This document shows, one piece after another, positions 11,772 to 26,933 of a stretch of DNA of 64,000 bases. Made by a program: the position numbers and the translations under genes. Source of the DNA: Physcia stellaris. Lineage: Eukaryota; Ascomycota; Lecanoromycetes; Caliciales; Physciaceae. The stretch is from the NCBI GenBank assembly GCA_018902385.1, contig JABSSW010000033.1, positions 461,441 through 525,440 of the forward strand. Reading direction: 5' to 3'. The notes below the pieces were generated by a model, which was not told the DNA's origin, searched no databases, and saw only the letters and a list, made by a program, of their open reading frames with translations. Every line of letters starts with the position of its first letter. Positions within the stretch are counted from its first letter, which is position 1.

Positions 11772-13444
11772 ATGAATACCTATGGACGAAAGCATTCACA
11801 CACGTCCTCATCGCATTCCATCAGCAGTGATATACGACGCATGCTGTTCAAAGGTGGTGCCATATCCAACTCTTTTTTGACTGGCATCTGTGTTGACGGC
11901 CCCGATGTAGGATCGCCCCGCGGGATAGCAACCTTCCTCGCATGGTTGGCTCTTCTGTACCTAACATGGCCGTATCTGGCATTGTTATTATTTCCAGCTT
12001 CCTCCCAAGCGCCCACTTGCGAGTCATCCAGGCATCTGTCTTCATACTCGGTCACCCTACCCGATACCCCTGACACCAAGTCTATATCAAGAATATGGCT
12101 TTCACTCGAGACTACTTTCAAGGCCTATGCACCGGTGCCAGGGAGCTTACCCCATGAGCCGTTTGGCGACAACAAGGTCTTTCCAGCTGTAGAAGCCATC
12201 AGAAACCACACCCTTGTCTCCAAAGAAGACGGGAGAAGGACACGTGAAAAGCATGCTTTGGTAGTGAACGAACTTCCTGAATATCCTCTCAATACCTTCA
12301 ATGGCCGCGGCATCATCATGCTGGCCGGCGGGCGTTACAATGGATACGCTGCGACGGGACTAGGCATGATCAGGGAGACAGGCAGCAGCCTGCCTGTCGA
12401 AGTCTGGATGAAGGACAAAACAGAGGAGAAGAAAGGTTGGTGCAAGGAATTAGCGAAAGAAGGCATGGTATGCCGAAGATTGAGCGACTACATCGATGTC
12501 GAATTCCTGAAGAACGGGTACCAGTTCAAGATCCTTACAATGTTGTTCTCATCTTTCGAACAGATTCTGTTTCTGGATGCCGACAACGTACCGGTCAGGA
12601 ATCCAGACAAAGTCTTTGAATCAAAGAGCTTCGTAGATACAGGGGCTGTGTTATGGCCCGACTACTGGAAGCATACCGGAATGCCGATACTCCCTTACGT
12701 GGTGGGCCTGACAGAGCAAGAATCGGAAAAGTTCAGGCCGGAACAGACGGTGGAATCGGGTCAAATAGTCTGGGATAAGAAACGACATTGGAAGGTAGAA
12801 CGTGGAACATACTACACGCCTGGGATTACTGTGCTGATGACTGTTAGTCCCTTTGTCTGGCGACATACTATAATTACTACGGTCCTCAGTATTACTACAC
12901 GCTCATAACGCAGGGCTGGGCTGGTTGGGGTGACAAGGATACCTTCCCAATCGCCTTGAAAGCGTTGTATGAAGACTATTATATGATCTCACAGGGTCTG
13001 AAGACCCTCTTCGTCAACGGAACAGTCGAGGGAATTGGCATGCTCCAAGCCGATCCGTCAAACCAGAAAGAGTACGAGCCCATGTTCCTCCATTCAAACA
13101 TCATCAAGTGGAGCCCACGAGAATTCCTCTGCATAGGCTGTTCATCCGATAAACACGAACCGGTAGAGCTTAGCTTCCTGGAGCGGGAGGACTCTTCAAT
13201 CAATCGGCACCTGAAGGAACATCGGCGGATCTTCAACATCGAGGATATGCGGAAGCTGAACATTGATCCGGAGCCACTGATTTGGAAAAGTATGGAGCAC
13301 AATGTTTGCAAGAGCGTATGGAAGAACGGCGACCTTTGCGCCCGAGTTAGGGAGCACATGTCGAGCGCGTTTGGGTATCAATTTCGTTCGGGGCGAATAT
13401 TTAGCCTTTTTGGTTACGGGGATCAGGTCTGTATCTCCAAATAG
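11772..13444 (+). CDS. GT71 (Mnn1/Mnn2-type) alpha-mannosyltransferase
   Basis: Exons 11772-12794 and 12848-13444 joined across a 53-nt intron give 539 aa. It is a type II membrane protein: cytosolic N-terminus, one signal anchor at about residues 56-78 (IATFLAWLALLYLTWPYLAL), a stem, then the catalytic domain. Family marks: GRGIIMLAGG, the metal-binding DxD in LFLDADNVPV, VLWPDYW, ESGQIVWDKKRHWK, and after the intron ATYYNYYGPQYYY and GWGDKDTF. These fit Golgi enzymes that add alpha-1,2 or alpha-1,3 mannose to N- or O-glycans and so shape the cell wall. Linkage cannot be told from sequence. An upstream in-frame TTG would add 11 residues; I chose the ATG. Confidence 0.9.
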
Positions 13445-14233
13445 AGGTTCTTCCCAGACATTGAAGGCCTTTTGGAACACAGCGCACCTTGTCTTAATGT
13501 TGAACTTTGTTTTTAGCGCGGAGTTGGAGGTTGAGAAGGGGGTGGGGATGCCATTCGTCTCGAAATGCATCAGCAGGCGTTTTGCCTTCTTTCTGTATTG
13601 ATAGGTATAGCTTACGGAAAAGCTTGGTTAGAGAATGACCATTCAGGACGAGTGCCTCCTAACTTTGTATAGCTTGACTCAAAATTGGATCTGTCTAGCG
13701 CCGCGCAGTATAAGTACACCCGTTTGGGGACGAGGTTCATTTCATTGGGGGGAGATATTATTGACGATTCCGATCCTAGACCCCCGTCTCACTGTTTTCT
13801 GCTAAGAACGGAGACAGATACCTTCAGACCCAACACACAGGAAAGAAACAGAGCATAGACTTTGATCGGTACGAGAAGAGACTCTTTGCAAAGTCGTTGA
13901 ACGCGATAGTTGGACGAACACTAGGACAAAGGGTGAGACTTGTCGCTCAGCACTTGGATATCTTCAAACAACGTATTGAGACAATAGATAGCTTTTCCAT
14001 AAATCGACGGTCCACTCATGAACACAAGCTTTGTTGTTGCAGCCCAATGCTTTTATTGTTGTAATTATACATGTAGTTTAAAGTGTTTATCTTGATTACA
14101 CCAAATACATGAAAATATGTCCAGAAAGCCAAAGGACCCAAACCCCTTGGTCAACACGAAGAACAGAACGCTCCTAATAATTGAGGTATATCCGCTGCGC
14201 CGTGGAACTATTATCCCAGAACACACCCAATGA
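13445..14233. other. Intergenic, convergent gene ends
   Basis: Lies between the 3' ends of the mannosyltransferase (+) and the MFS transporter (-). No protein-like frame; 14,040-14,130 is locally AT-rich, consistent with transcript ends. Confidence 0.5.
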
Positions 14234-15860
14234 TCAAACACTGCTGTGTCCCGAAGTCATGTCACCCGTGTGCATTTCCTCCTTAACCCCCTGACTCATC
14301 ATCTCATGTCCCATCATCTTGCTCTGCATGGCCATCGCTCCGGGGCCGTACTTGCTGTGCGCCCTGAGCGTGGGTCCGAATTTGAACAGCAACCATGGAA
14401 GAGGTGCCATCGCAGCAGCGATGAAGCCAAAAGTGCTGTATGCCCACGCACCAGTAAGTCCCAAGATCATCTGGATAATGACAAGCGGCACGACGCCAGC
14501 AAGCGCAAGACGGAAGCAGGCCGCGGTTGTAAGAGCCGCAAGGGTGCCACGTGGTGGGTACGCATCGAAAAGGTAGGAGATGGCGGAGATGAGAACAGAC
14601 ATGTTACCCCAGACGTAGAGGAGTGTTCCAAAAATGGGGGATAGGAAGTGGAAGGCGGGGTCGGCAGTCCATGCAATCCAGAAGAGCGATGCGATGATGC
14701 CAGAGCCGCCAATCATCGCGGATAGGAGACGGTATTCGAGTGCAGGGATGCCGTTCTCACTGCGGCCGGCGAAGAACCGGAAGCTGAGGGTGTCGAGGAG
14801 GATGGAGGTGACGGCTGCGAGAAGGGCGCCAGCCAGAGCAGCGTTGAAGGCAATGCCGACTTGTTGAACTGTGAAGCCATAGGTGCTCGTTAAGACGACA
14901 GGGATGGAGATAAAGAAAGAGAAGAGGACTGCGAAGTTGAAGCCCAGATAGAGACTAATGCCGATGGTGATCGGATCGGTAACGAGCATCTTGATGGGTT
15001 CGATAACCGTGACTCTGGCCATAGCACCGATGGTGACACCGCTCTCGGCGGGAGCGAGCTTTGGAGGAGGCATACCGAGGTTACGGGCTCGTTGACGAAG
15101 GATTTCGCGACCATATGTTTCGGGAACACCGACTCCGAATAAATAGGCGGCGATACAGATGAAGATGGTTACCCACTGGAGCCAACGCCAGCCTTTGGAT
15201 GCGAAAACAAACCCACCAACGAGAGGGCCCACACCAGTTCCCCAAAAAGAGGCAAGAGTCAAGAACGAGTAATAGGTCACCGTTCGACCTTTGCCCTCCC
15301 ATATATCGGCGAAAGTACCCTCGATCAGGACGACCATGGGACCACCAAAGAAGCCAGCTAAGAAACGACAGATGGCGATAGTTGCGAAGTTCTGTGCCAG
15401 GCCGGTTCCCAGAGTGAAGAGAGCGAATAGGGGCATTGCGGTGAAGTAGACAGGATTTCGACCATAGCGTTCGCTCAGATGTGGAGTGTAGAGGGGCGCG
15501 AAGAAGATACCAAAGATGGGTAACGAAAAGCCTAGAACGGCGACTTGTTGAGAGGTGCCAAAGTCTTGCATAACGCCCGTGACGCCTGCAGTATAGGAGG
15601 TAAGGCCAAAAGTCCTGCTCGGTAATCAGACGAAATCAGTCATAAGTAGCAGGCATGAAGACATACATGGCGAAAACGAATGCAAACGAAACAGAAGAAG
15701 CGTATAGCTTTCTGGGCAGAGGCCAGTTCTGTGGATTGTCCGGGTCTGTAGGAGAAAGAGCATTGTGCCCACCAGTGGCTGGAGCCATGATTTCTGCTTT
15801 AGAGTCGTCGTTGAGATCCATGAATGATCGCCAGGTATTGGGAGGAGGCTGGTTTGGCAT
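14234..15860 (-). CDS. MFS transporter, DHA1 drug/polyamine exporter type
   Basis: Exons 15860-15667 and 15614-14234 with a 52-nt intron give 524 aa. The cytosolic N-terminus has the fungal DHA1 mark DPDNPQNWPLPRK before the first helix. The join at the intron yields FAMTFGLTSYTAGV, then a loop 2-3 motif-A like segment (SERYGRNP) and a TM4 region FLAGFFGGPMVVLIEG. About 12 hydrophobic helices can be traced. The family exports drugs, polyamines or other small molecules across the plasma membrane by proton antiport. The substrate is not readable. No biosynthetic cluster lies around it; the next gene is glutathione reductase on the other strand. Confidence 0.9.
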
Positions 15861-18327
<2,467 letters not shown>

Positions 18328-18690
18328 CCCATGGCGGAAGAAAGCATGATAACCATTATTGTAGATGAGCCCGCTCTTGTGGCGAGGGTTCTCTCGTTGC
18401 CTCAGATCCATTTTGAATGAAAAGTCTGAATTGAATCTAGTCCTTTGTATACTGGCCTGTTTGTGCGTAGATTACCTCATTCTAGGCGATGCCGAACTGA
18501 CGTTCAAAATAATGATTCGCACAACAGATAACTCTCTACAACGAGTTTTCTCATATTGGTCTGCCCAACACATCTCGAAAATGATCAGTACTGCTAGATT
18601 GCGATGTCTCGGTGGGTATCTCATCATCCCACTTCATCGCCGAAACTACACGTCCAAAGGTAAAGATAACCAAGGGGTGACTGCAATATC
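18328..18690. other. Intergenic, convergent gene ends
   Basis: Short region between the 3' ends of GLR1 (+) and the membrane/coiled-coil gene (-). The long plus-strand frame here (18365-19093) is mostly the antisense of the neighbouring gene. Confidence 0.5.
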
Positions 18691-20358
18691 CTACGCTTGG
18701 CGTCCTTCTATTGCCCTTGCGTGCCCATTGGTATCCAAGGTCCTCCGCATGACCTCGCTTTCCAGCTCCCGTGCTTTGGCTCTTCCCTGCTCGAGTCTCT
18801 CGACACCCAGCTCGATGTTCTCGATGTGCACGCTTAGTGACACCATTTCCACACCTCCCATCCGCTCCCTAAGATCTTCCAAGTCATGTGACATAGCCTG
18901 TAGCTTGACCAAAGTACCACTGACATGTGCGAGTGCTGATTGTCGGTATGTGTTGACTTGCTTGAGTAACTTCAATTGCGAATCAAGCTTGCCGAGCTTC
19001 TTGCTGTTGCCACCAAGCAACGTCCACAGTTCCGACAAGACCTCTTCTTTAGACCCTTGGGCTTTGACATTATCACGAACAGCTATATCATGAATGAGAT
19101 CCAGTCTGTCTTCCATGTTCAGCAGCACGGACAGTAGAGCCTGAGCTTCTTGGACAAGCATACTGATCTCATTCTCAACAGTACGGCTGTGTTGGATGTA
19201 TTGATCTACAAGAGCAGACTCCGTGAACTGTAAGGGCTGAAAAGGAGCGAAGATTTTGCCGTTAACAAATGCAGAGATCGCACCTTGGGAGGCGTCGCGA
19301 ATGGAAATATCCTCGAGGACACGCCTGGTCCAGCGGGCCGTTGCTAGAACTTTATCGACACTGTGTCCGACATGACTGTTGAATTTCTGGAGGTCCCATG
19401 ACGCGATGCGTGCTGTCTCGATGAAGCCATCAAATTCATAGACAAGCTCGTTTTTGGAATGAAGGCTACTATGCCGGACAACTGTGCGAAGATCACGGAT
19501 GGATGTTTCGCCTCGCTTCATATCAAGAGGGAGTGAAACACCACCTGCGGACGCTTCGAGGACCTCCTCGAATTTGGATTGCACGGTCATAAGCTCATCA
19601 AAGTGAACACTTGGTGCTTCCTGACCTTCGTATTCGGCTGGTAGAGTCGATTTGCACATGGGTAGGTTGAGAATAGAGGATCCCGGTATTCGGCAGACAG
19701 GCGACAAAGCAGAGTATATTGAGCTGGTCAGAAAGTTACGAAGGAAAACGGACATTCCGAGAAGTATATAAACAGCAATCAGCAATGCTATAGGGGTTTT
19801 CAGCGTGTTGAACGTGGTTCCCGCGACATCGTAGGTCCAACGTAGGATAGGTCGTAGAACAAGTAAGATAGTGCCAAAGATGTCCTCAAGCCAGTCATAT
19901 GCCACTGAATCCTTTCCGTTTTGTTCACCTCGTGTACTACGTGCGAAATTAGCGCGACGATTACTGGCTCTTTGCGGCGTTTCTTTGCTCCTCAGCTTCT
20001 TGTCTCCGGTCCATGCAACATTTGGGTGAGCATTATGGATTGAAGGCATAATAAATTCCGGCTCAGTAGTTGCTTTGCTAGTTTTATGAGCTGCTCGTGT
20101 CCGCGGTGTCTCTACTCTTCCTAGTGACTTTCGCCTTGATCCTGGCAATACATTTGCACCATCTTCGGGCTCGTTCTTCGATGGGGTTACCTTGGATTGG
20201 AAAAGATGACTGTTGTTCCGAGGTAAAGTAGGAGCATCCTCCCCCGAGTCCGAGGTAGAGGGTTCGTATTCCCCATCCAGATCGCTTTCCACAACCCAGG
20301 ACTCACCCAGCTGGGGCTTTCTTGGCCTTCTTGATCGCATACCCCTAAGCTCGGCCAT
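18691..20358 (-). CDS. Membrane protein with C-terminal coiled-coil, function unknown
   Basis: Intronless, 555 aa from the first ATG (20358); the frame extends upstream only from a TTG. The first 170 residues are polar and basic, with Ser/Thr/Pro and Arg-rich patches (MRSRRPRKPQ) as in nuclear or nuclear-envelope proteins. Two hydrophobic stretches follow: about residues 175-195 (DIFGTILLVLRPILRWTY, amphipathic) and 205-230 (TPIALLIAVYILLGMSVFL). The remaining roughly 320 residues are helical with heptad-like spacing, ending in a clear coiled-coil (DLEDLRERMGGVEMVSLSVH onward). I recognise no named domain. A membrane-anchored scaffold, possibly at the nuclear envelope, is inference only. Head-to-head with the Thr-tRNA synthetase gene. 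Confidence 0.78.
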   Translation of the reverse strand: MAELRGMRSRRPRKPQLGESWVVESDLDGEYEPSTSDSGEDAPTLPRNNSHLFQSKVTPSKNEPEDGANVLPGSRRKSLGRVETPRTRAAHKTSKATTEPEFIMPSIHNAHPNVAWTGDKKLRSKETPQRASNRRANFARSTRGEQNGKDSVAYDWLEDIFGTILLVLRPILRWTYDVAGTTFNTLKTPIALLIAVYILLGMSVFLRNFLTSSIYSALSPVCRIPGSSILNLPMCKSTLPAEYEGQEAPSVHFDELMTVQSKFEEVLEASAGGVSLPLDMKRGETSIRDLRTVVRHSSLHSKNELVYEFDGFIETARIASWDLQKFNSHVGHSVDKVLATARWTRRVLEDISIRDASQGAISAFVNGKIFAPFQPLQFTESALVDQYIQHSRTVENEISMLVQEAQALLSVLLNMEDRLDLIHDIAVRDNVKAQGSKEEVLSELWTLLGGNSKKLGKLDSQLKLLKQVNTYRQSALAHVSGTLVKLQAMSHDLEDLRERMGGVEMVSLSVHIENIELGVERLEQGRAKARELESEVMRRTLDTNGHARAIEGRQA

Positions 20359-20672
20359 ACCTGATGATGCAGTAATAAAGTACCACAGGCAAAGTGTGAA
20401 GGTGTAGTTATGAGGGGTGAGTGCGACCAATTTTTATGGGTAGTAGGCTTCGTTATGGACGAAGGTCAAGGCAGCGATATCAGCTACCGGGCTAAACACT
20501 TTCATGGAGGGTGAAGGCAGAAAAGAAGCATAAGTGAAGAGTGACCTCGAGGTGATGACATGGCTATGAGCATGGCGAGGTAGCGGAGTTCTGCCTCGCG
20601 TTACATGTTTTGCGCGTGTTGACTGTTGAATGACGGAGCGCGGCTGGTGCACTGTTCCGATTGGTTCCAACG
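20359..20672. other. Divergent promoter
   Basis: 314 bp between two divergent start codons; it must contain both promoters. No further feature identified. Confidence 0.5.
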
Positions 20673-22307
20673 ATGCCCCCTTCACTTTTCGGAGCCTTGA
20701 GGGTCATTGCCTGCATTCAGTACTTTTCATTTGGTTCCATGAGGCCAACAAGTCTCTCATGGCGTGCATGCAGGTCAACTACGGGTACTGCCCCTATGAA
20801 CAGACGATGTGTTCCTTGGTCCGCACGCTGCACCACTCATTCACGGCGACAGCAATCAAGGAGCACCATTAGAGACTTGCAAGACTCACGGGAGAAACAG
20901 AAGTCGTTGGTAGGATCTAAGTCGCAGTCCACTGACCCAGATCATCGAACATTGGGCACTGAGCTTTCATTGTTCACGGGCGACATCTCAAGCCCAGGCT
21001 CGCCGTTTTTTCAACCCGACGGCACCCATGTCTTCCAGAAACTGCAGGCCTTTCTTCGCGCTCAATATCCCGCTTTCGGATTTCAGGAGGTCATCACGCC
21101 AAACCTATACAAGGAATCATTATGGCGACAATCCGGTCATTGGGACAATTACAAGGATGCCATGTTCGCTGTCACGGGAGGCACTGAAATAGAAGGTGGT
21201 GACGACGCTCATTACAGTCTCAAGCCTATGAATTGCCCTGGACATTGCCTGCTGTTCAAGGTCCAGAAACGTAGCTGGCGCGAATTGCCCATCCGCTATG
21301 CCGACTTCAGTCCGCTTCATCGTAATGAACTTTCGGGGTCATTGAGTGGTCTGACCAGGGTTAGAAGGTTTCATCAAGATGACGGCCATATATTCTGTAC
21401 CCTCGATCAAGTTCGTGGCGAGATCATTTCCACGTTGAAGTTTGTCGACATGGTATACTCAACACTGGGAGTGGGACCTCATAAGTTAGTGCTAAGCACG
21501 AGGCCCATAAAAGATTTTATTGGAACGGACGAAGCGTGGAGAATGGCGGAGGACCAGCTCAAGGAGGCGTTAGACAAGAGTGGGCAGGAGTGGGAGCTCA
21601 ATCCTGGTGAAGGCGCTTTCTATGGACCCAAGATCGACATCATCTTGACAGATAAGAATGGTAAGCAGCATCAAACTGCCACTGTTCAATTAGACTTTCA
21701 ACTACCACAAAGGTTCAAATTGGAGTACGCAGGAGGTGGGCACGATGGCCATGAGATGATTGCTCCCGTTCTGATACACAGGGCCATCCTCGGGTCATTG
21801 GAACGATTTATGGCCCTGTTGATCGAGCAATATCAGGGCCATTGGCCCTTCTGGTTAAGCCCGCGCCAAGTCAGCATCTTAACCGTAGGTAAATCCAAAG
21901 ATGTCCTCCAGTACGCGAGGGACGTAGCAAAGAACCTAGCCTTCCCAACCACCGCATCGTATATAGACAAGGCAAAGCCGCTTCCACTGTCAGAACCACG
22001 TTACACTGTCGATACGGACTTTCGAGACGAGACATTGGCAAAGAAAATCCGTGACGCAAAGAGCAAGAAATATAATATTATCTGCATCATTGGCGAAAAA
22101 AACGTTAAGGAAGCAAACATTGACTTAGACATTTCTGGGCAGCCAAACCAAAAGAGAACGGTAGAAATCTTTGACCACGTCAGACCTGGAGTACGGAGTC
22201 CTGTTCAAGGCAACGTATCCACCTCAGTCCGCGGGCTGCCCGGTCTCAAGTTGGATCAATGTCAAACATCGCAAGCGTTGAAAATGCTCAACAATGGCTA
22301 TTTATAG
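20673..22307 (+). CDS. MST1: Mitochondrial threonyl-tRNA synthetase
   Basis: Intronless, 544 aa from ATG 20673. The first 70 or so residues are rich in Arg, Ser and Thr and almost free of acidic residues, fitting a mitochondrial presequence. The class II core follows: motif 1 region GFQEVITPNLYK, the zinc-site cysteine in LKPMNCPGHC, motif 2 RVRRFHQDDGHIFC, zinc histidine in GHDGHEMIAP-type context, and motif 3 APVLIHRAILGSLERF. The C-terminal anticodon-binding domain starts at SPRQVSIL. The cytosolic enzyme's TGS and editing domains are absent, as in Mst1-type mitochondrial enzymes. The enzyme charges mitochondrial tRNA-Thr. Its end lies only 100 bp from the convergent reductase gene. Confidence 0.93.
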   Translation: MPPSLFGALRVIACIQYFSFGSMRPTSLSWRACRSTTGTAPMNRRCVPWSARCTTHSRRQQSRSTIRDLQDSREKQKSLVGSKSQSTDPDHRTLGTELSLFTGDISSPGSPFFQPDGTHVFQKLQAFLRAQYPAFGFQEVITPNLYKESLWRQSGHWDNYKDAMFAVTGGTEIEGGDDAHYSLKPMNCPGHCLLFKVQKRSWRELPIRYADFSPLHRNELSGSLSGLTRVRRFHQDDGHIFCTLDQVRGEIISTLKFVDMVYSTLGVGPHKLVLSTRPIKDFIGTDEAWRMAEDQLKEALDKSGQEWELNPGEGAFYGPKIDIILTDKNGKQHQTATVQLDFQLPQRFKLEYAGGGHDGHEMIAPVLIHRAILGSLERFMALLIEQYQGHWPFWLSPRQVSILTVGKSKDVLQYARDVAKNLAFPTTASYIDKAKPLPLSEPRYTVDTDFRDETLAKKIRDAKSKKYNIICIIGEKNVKEANIDLDISGQPNQKRTVEIFDHVRPGVRSPVQGNVSTSVRGLPGLKLDQCQTSQALKMLNNGYL

Positions 22308-22407
22308 CCTTCAGCTAATGAATGAAAAGGGGCAAGATCCTTCATCAAACCGCTCGTGTCTCCTGTTGGTACCACGACCTTCTAAGCCAAACGAGTTTAC
22401 TCGATTC

Positions 22408-23570
22408 TCACTGCAAGGTCAGTCAATGTCTTAAGTATCCGTAATCGCTCTCTCACCTTATGATCAAGCTCCGCTATAGTCAGGACAGCTTTACCGAAGT
22501 TGTCACCCCTCAGCATACCAAGGAATCCGTCAACAGCATTGTCAATGCCTTCAGTAATGCTTTGTTTCGCTATGAATGACCCGTCGTCGATCCATCTCTG
22601 AAGGTTATGTTGATGTTGTGCTGCATATTTCGGCCCCATGTCCGGGTCGCCGACGATAAAGCCTTGAATCGTCAAACGTTTTGATACCACCATAAATATG
22701 TTCTTGACGCCATATGCATCTTCCGGCTTAGCAAGGTTATATTGAGAGATCATTCCACATGCGACTAGCTGGCTGTTAAAGACCGAGGATGAGGGTAAGA
22801 TTTTTCAAACACTTACTGATGCGTCCAAAGTTGTTCATGGCACCAATGGCTGCTTCGAGCTGCTCGCCTCCTACGTTCTCGTAATATATATCGATGCCGT
22901 TTGGTGCCAGCCTTGCCAGCGCGTCAGTGGCCTTCTCCTTTTTGTAATTGAAACCGTCAGAGAATTGGAGCTCCTTTTTGATGAAGGCAAGCTTCTCGTC
23001 GCTCCCCACACTTCCAATAACAGTAAGGCCTTCACGCTTCGCCAACTGTCCTACAATTTGGCCAACAGCCCCGCTTGCCGCTGAGATGAAGATTGTCTCG
23101 CCCTTTTTGGGCTTTCCAATTTCATACAAAGAGGAGTAAGCGGTGAGACCAGCCATGCCGAGGGCGCCGATGAATAATTTAGGGTCAAGATTGAGAGGGT
23201 TCTCCAATTTTCTCAACGAGTTGTTGACAATCGCTGCTGGGATTATTGAATATTCTTCCGTAGGAATTTTTCCGATGACCAGATCTCCCTCCTTGAATTT
23301 CGAATTGTTCGACTTCAGCACCTTGGCTACGCCGCCATTGTCGATCGGTTGGCTCAGTTCGAAGGGCGAAAAGTACGACGCCTTCTCAGGAGGTCGCATG
23401 CGCCCGCGCTGATAAGGATCGAAAGAGAGGTAGTAGTTCTTGGTTGTGACGCCATCCTCGGGAGGATTAGTCTCGAGATCGAAGCCTCTGTCCTCGACAG
23501 CAAGATTCTCCCCCGCTTTGGGCCATCCTGTTGGAGAGGATTTAAAGATGAGGCCTTTGTTTTGTACCAT
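22408..23570 (-). CDS. Zinc-free NADP-dependent oxidoreductase (MDR, prostaglandin-reductase-like)
   Basis: Exons 23570-22817, 22764-22457 and a last piece 22410-22408 give 354 aa. The first intron is 52 nt. The second (22456-22411, donor GTGAGA, branch TTGACTGAC, acceptor TTGCAG) joins directly to a TGA stop. Without it the frame runs to 22397 and adds 19 residues. Domains: GroES-like N-terminal part with LSFDPYQRGRM, then a Rossmann fold with the NADP loop SAASGAVGQIVGQLAK and the YYENVGGE motif. Catalytic-zinc ligands are lacking, as in leukotriene B4 dehydrogenase/alkenal reductase relatives, which reduce the C=C of enones with NADPH. The physiological substrate is unknown. Confidence 0.9.
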
Positions 23571-24010
23571 GGCTATGAAAAGCTTTGGAGGTGGGAATTT
23601 GGGATCTAGCGAGACGAAAAGATATGATTAGGCGGAAGACGGTGTCCGAGCGAATGCATTGATAGGTATATCATCTACCCGCAAAGTCCAACGTCATATT
23701 ATTACAGCCCGTGATCTGTTGGCGGAGAGGACGAGCCGGCTATGTAATCATCCCATGTCGCATGCTACTACTATGTTCTCCGAGAAAAGCCTGGAACAAG
23801 TAACTGCACCACCTCACGCAATGCTTCCGTTTACACATCAGGAGCTATCGATCTGCTCCGTGTTCTGTCAGGGTTTCCCAATCGTCAGATCCCTTTGGAT
23901 GACAAAAAACTTCCGCCGTGCCTCGTGCCTCGGCTGTACTGGAAACCCTAATCAGCTGCCCCTGCGTTTATCGTAAGCGACCTGTACTCGTACATGTACT
24001 TTAGGTATTT
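23571..24010. other. Divergent promoter region
   Basis: About 440 bp between the divergent reductase (-) and Maf (+) starts. No additional gene seen. Confidence 0.5.
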
Positions 24011-24880
24011 ATGAAGCTTGGGCTCAACCCGTCATCACCCTTAATGAGCTCCGTAAACATGGATGTCAAATACGAACCGGCACCAACAGAGCCTCCACCT
24101 TTATATGAAGCCACCGGTCTCACCAGTCAGCAAGCTATCCCATCATCAAAACCACCCCCACCTCTCCGCACCCCCCTCCCCCTCGAGCTACCCATCCTAA
24201 ACGAACTCCGCTCCAAACGCGTGATCCTCGCCTCCGCCTCCCCGCGCCGAAGACAACTTCTCGCCCAAATCGGCCTCTCCAATCTCGAAATATGCCCATC
24301 GACTCTCCCTGAATCTCTCCCCAAATCCCTCTCCCCGTTCGAATACGTCCTACGTACCGCAACCCAGAAATGTATGCACGTCTACAGCAACACCATCAAT
24401 GTTCCCTCCCCGCTTGGCGAGCCTGCGCTCGTTCTAGCGGCTGACACGGTGGTTGTTGCGCCGTCGGGGCAGATACTGGAGAAGCCGCGGAGCGAGGCGC
24501 AACACATCTCCATGCTGACTAGCCTACGGAATTCCAAGACCCACAAAGTGTACACGGCGGTAGTAGCGATGGCGCCACTGGTGAGCGCAAGGGACCCGGG
24601 GTATGCGCTCGAGTCGACGGTAGAGGAGACGACGGTGTGGTTTGCGGGTGATGTGAGCGATGAGATGGTGTTGGCATACGTACGGACGAGGGAGGGCGCT
24701 GACAAGGCGGGAGGGTATGCGATACAAGGTGTGGGCGCACTGTTGGTGGAGAGGATTGAGGGAGGATGGGATAATGTTGTCGGGCTGCCCCTAAGGGGGA
24801 CGTTAAAAGTGATTGAGAAGGCAATGGAGAAGGGGGCTGAGGAAGGGTTGGAAGACGAATTTGCAGAGGCAGAGGAGTAA
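24011..24880 (+). CDS. Maf-family nucleotide pyrophosphatase
   Basis: Intronless, 289 aa. After a proline-rich N-terminal extension (residues 1-60) the Maf/HAM1-fold domain starts with VILASASPRRRQLLAQIG. It contains the catalytic acid in LVLAADTVVV and the pocket motif KAGGYAIQG near the C-terminus, then NVVGLPL. Maf proteins hydrolyse non-canonical or selected nucleoside triphosphates (dTTP/UTP type) to monophosphates; fungal versions are thought to clean the nucleotide pool. The tail is acidic (EEGLEDEFAEAEE). Three in-frame ATGs lie at the start (codons 1, 12, 17); I keep the first. Confidence 0.92.
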   Translation: MKLGLNPSSPLMSSVNMDVKYEPAPTEPPPLYEATGLTSQQAIPSSKPPPPLRTPLPLELPILNELRSKRVILASASPRRRQLLAQIGLSNLEICPSTLPESLPKSLSPFEYVLRTATQKCMHVYSNTINVPSPLGEPALVLAADTVVVAPSGQILEKPRSEAQHISMLTSLRNSKTHKVYTAVVAMAPLVSARDPGYALESTVEETTVWFAGDVSDEMVLAYVRTREGADKAGGYAIQGVGALLVERIEGGWDNVVGLPLRGTLKVIEKAMEKGAEEGLEDEFAEAEE

Positions 24881-25479
24881 GGAAGGAGACAGGCACTATG
24901 GATTACCTAATGGCTTCATCTGAGCGGATAATAATGGATAGTCGGTGATTCTCTGGTTATGAGGATGAGCCAGAATATCGCAAATAGAGATATAGAGATC
25001 AGATCAAGCTAACGGGTGAAAACCGGAAGCAGTAAGACAAAGAAAGTTTTTTAGCAGACCTTCAAATAAGATTCCTTATCAGTTCACTTCTCAAAATCAA
25101 CCAGAAGTGTCACATGCCATTGCGCGACCGCCGTGTGAATGTGCATGCTCAATATCCATATGTACAAACAACGCTAGCAGTACTTTTTGAAGGAAACCTA
25201 TTCAAGGGAGCATCGCCCTCGAGAGACAAAGGCCTCAGCAACCACGTCTCCTCCATTGCAGCGACAGTGTTCTGCGGTATGATCAATGGGAAAGCAATAT
25301 TCGCGCCAAAGCATGCAACTCTCAGCAAATGACCCGCATAGATGCCCCATCCCCTGCCGAAATGCCAAGATGTGCAGCACCTCCAAATGTGAGCGAATGA
25401 TAGGTAATATGTCCGACCAATGCAGGGCCGCCATGCCAATTCAGTAGGAAATCGTGCCAATAGAGTTCGTTGAGATTCG
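24881..25479. other. Intergenic, convergent gene ends
   Basis: Between the 3' ends of Maf (+) and the glucanase (-). Frames across 25149-25547 on the minus strand have no recognisable domain. Confidence 0.45.

Positions 25480-26933
<1,454 letters not shown>

Noticed and set aside
18365-19093. 242-codon plus-strand frame
   Set aside because: Mostly the antisense of the membrane/coiled-coil gene, whose frame is far longer and more protein-like.
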